7,381 nt of DNA from Ignavibacteria bacterium (GTDB lineage Bacteria > Bacteroidota > Ignavibacteria > Ignavibacteriales > Ignavibacteriaceae): assembly GCA_030648225.1 (NCBI GenBank), contig JAUSIA010000198.1, positions 1-7,381 on the forward strand, read 5' to 3'. Positions 6,128 to 7,381 of the stretch are shown here, piece after piece (within the stretch, counting starts at the first letter, position 1; every line of letters begins with the position of its first letter). Below the pieces are notes generated by a model, which did not search any database, was not told the DNA's origin, and saw nothing but the letters and a program-made list of their open reading frames with translations. The translations under genes and the position numbers were made by a program.

Positions 6128-6694
6128 TTATCGTGAAAATCCGTATCTTGAAAAGTGTTCTATTTTAGCTTTCCGAACACCTAAAAGTCCTGTTAAAAGA
6201 TTTATATCTATTCCTTCATACTTACAAGGTTTAACTGTTCCATCATCTCCTATGTAAGCGAAAAAAACATTATCCTGGTTGAATAAGAGAGCAGCTAAAT
6301 CAACACCTACATAAAGAAGATCCAGAGTTAGAGGTACATCAAACTCCATTGCAGGCTGGCATATAATTCCCGGTGTTTGATAATCTGCAGTAAGTGTAAT
6401 ATCCTTTGTACCTTCAAAAGCTGCGGGTGGAATTGTTAATTTTGCATTACAAGTAATTATTCTTAAATCTAAACCGATGTAGAGCCCGGTTAAATTTATA
6501 ACTCCACCTGTTTTACCATTAATGATTTTTGTAACAGTTGTAGGGGGATTATCGTTCTCAAATTTTTTCCCTGGTTTTTGCAGACTTGTATTATCCATCT
6601 GCACAGTTTCAGGATTATTCAGTATTGAATCTGAACAGCTTACAAGCGTAAAGGTTAAGATTAAAACTGCGAGTATTTTTATTTTGTGTAACAT
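6128..6694 (-). CDS. Small secreted lipoprotein, intact member of a tandem paralogue pair
   Basis: This is a 188-residue protein. Residues 1-20 are a lipoprotein signal with lipobox LVSC and lipidated Cys20. A flexible Asn/Pro/Lys-rich stretch follows to about residue 52, then an all-beta domain beginning TVTKIINGKTGG and containing KLTIPPAAFEGTKDITLTAD, a pattern reminiscent of ZU5-like or other Ig-type sandwich domains. The protein ends HFSRYGFSR. Extra cysteines are at 82, 112 and 157. I do not recognise a named family, and the ZU5 likeness is only impressionistic. It lies 26 bp after the relic tail of its broken paralogue, so both were probably one transcription unit. The ribosome site is weak (AGAAAG). 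It is expected to be anchored to the outer membrane. Function unknown. Confidence 0.8.
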   Translation of the reverse strand: MLHKIKILAVLILTFTLVSCSDSILNNPETVQMDNTSLQKPGKKFENDNPPTTVTKIINGKTGGVINLTGLYIGLDLRIITCNAKLTIPPAAFEGTKDITLTADYQTPGIICQPAMEFDVPLTLDLLYVGVDLAALLFNQDNVFFAYIGDDGTVKPCKYEGIDINLLTGLLGVRKAKIEHFSRYGFSR

Positions 6695-6720
6695 ATTCTT
6701 TCTTTTTTAGTTTTTAGTTG

Positions 6721-7327
6721 TTAACGTGAAAAACCATATCTTGAACCGGGGATATCCATAATATTATAATTGATTTATACATCCCGTACTACAAAATCTT
6801 TTAGTTTAAGTTCTATTATTCCACTTGGAACATCTACAATTAAAGCTTCGATCTCATCTATATCTCTAACAGTACCATCAGGAAGAAAATCCTGGAATTT
6901 TATATCTGAAGGATTAACCCCTGACAAATCAAGCCCTTCAAATTTCAGATAAAACTCTTTAGCAGGCCTTTTTAAAAATTATAGCAGGGGAGAATGTCGC
7001 TGCACCGGTTACATCATCAACTGTCATAGTGATGTTATAATTTCCCGTGAAAGTATTTATATCAAGTTTTAACTTGGCAATAACTTTTACTTCACCGTGG
7101 GGACCTGCGAAATAATGGTCATCAATTCTTAGTTCTCCGCCATCATTACCTTTTATATATTTTGTTACGGAGAATGTATTTTCAACCGAAAGACTATTTG
7201 GTTGAGGTAAAGTAATCAAGCGGCGGTTTGAAACCTCGATACCTTCGGGTTCAATAACCTGGCTGTTTTCATTGCACCCTATCAAAAATAGGAGCGCAGT
7301 TGCCAACAGCTTAAAGAATGATTTCAT
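6721..7327 (-). pseudogene. Frameshifted lipoprotein gene, paralogue of the downstream lipoprotein
   Basis: The best start is ATG 7325-7327, with AAGGAG 5 nt upstream; an in-frame ATG at 7370-7372 has no such site and would bury the signal peptide. The product begins with a lipoprotein signal, lipobox LIGC, Cys18. Shared with the downstream paralogue are VTKxIxG..GG, the F-x-G-x-x-x-IT-x-T strand and FSPAIIF versus the paralogue's PAMEF. At the T5/A5 run 6969-6978 the frame is lost and stops at 6959-6961. Removing one base continues KRPAKEFYLKFEGLDLSG through LPDGTV to LKDFVVRDV and TAA at 6775-6777, giving 183 residues against 188 in the paralogue. The same frame then reads a relic SRYGFSR and TAA at 6721-6723, matching the paralogue's end. 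It is either a decaying duplicate or a homopolymer sequencing error; the relic tail is real either way. Confidence 0.78.
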
Positions 7328-7381
7328 TATGGCTCCTTTTGTTTTCTCCATTGTTAAATTTATTCTTTTCATTTTATTAAC

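Noticed and set aside
6770..6952. 60-codon plus-strand open frame
   Set aside because: It is antisense to the frame-corrected lipoprotein homology, which explains this stretch.

Overview
The window is AT-rich and its coding is entirely on the minus strand, so transcription runs from high to low coordinates. Several traits suggest a bacterium of the FCB group, most likely an Ignavibacteria-like lineage: an OmpA protein with thrombospondin type-3 repeats, a secreted M16 peptidase, small tandem lipoproteins ending in SRYGFSR, and intergenic hairpin elements. Several genes nevertheless carry clear AAGGAG-type ribosome binding sites. The lineage is inferred from protein style only; there is no rRNA or other phylogenetic marker here.

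Layout in transcription order. (1) 6721-7327: a small lipoprotein gene broken by a one-base frameshift, with a relic tail after its stop. (2) 6128-6694: its intact paralogue, 26 bp downstream. (3) 4784-6022: a cytoplasmic protein made of about eight 40-residue TPR repeats. (4) 3050-4582: an outer-membrane OmpA/TSP3 protein with a near-consensus promoter (4694-4722), a leader of about 105 nt, and an intrinsic terminator (2920-2944) lying inside a larger palindromic element. (5) 2273-2713: a four-helix CopD-like membrane protein, with a short GGTATA tandem repeat just upstream of its candidate promoter. (6) 1737-2087: a single-domain VOC (glyoxalase-fold) protein. (7) 1457-1662: a dodecin gene carrying a one-base deletion near its start. 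(8) 1-1312: the N-terminal 437 residues of a secreted M16 zinc peptidase, which runs off the window edge.

Most of the products are envelope or secreted proteins (two lipoproteins, OmpA, CopD-like, M16). Spacing suggests co-transcription of the lipoprotein pair and possibly of VOC with dodecin. I see no CRISPR array, transposase, tRNA, rRNA, toxin-antitoxin pair or defence system, and no evidence for a coherent new multi-gene system. The points most worth a second look are the two frame-disrupted genes, the composite palindrome/terminator, and the recent duplication inside the TSP3 stalk.
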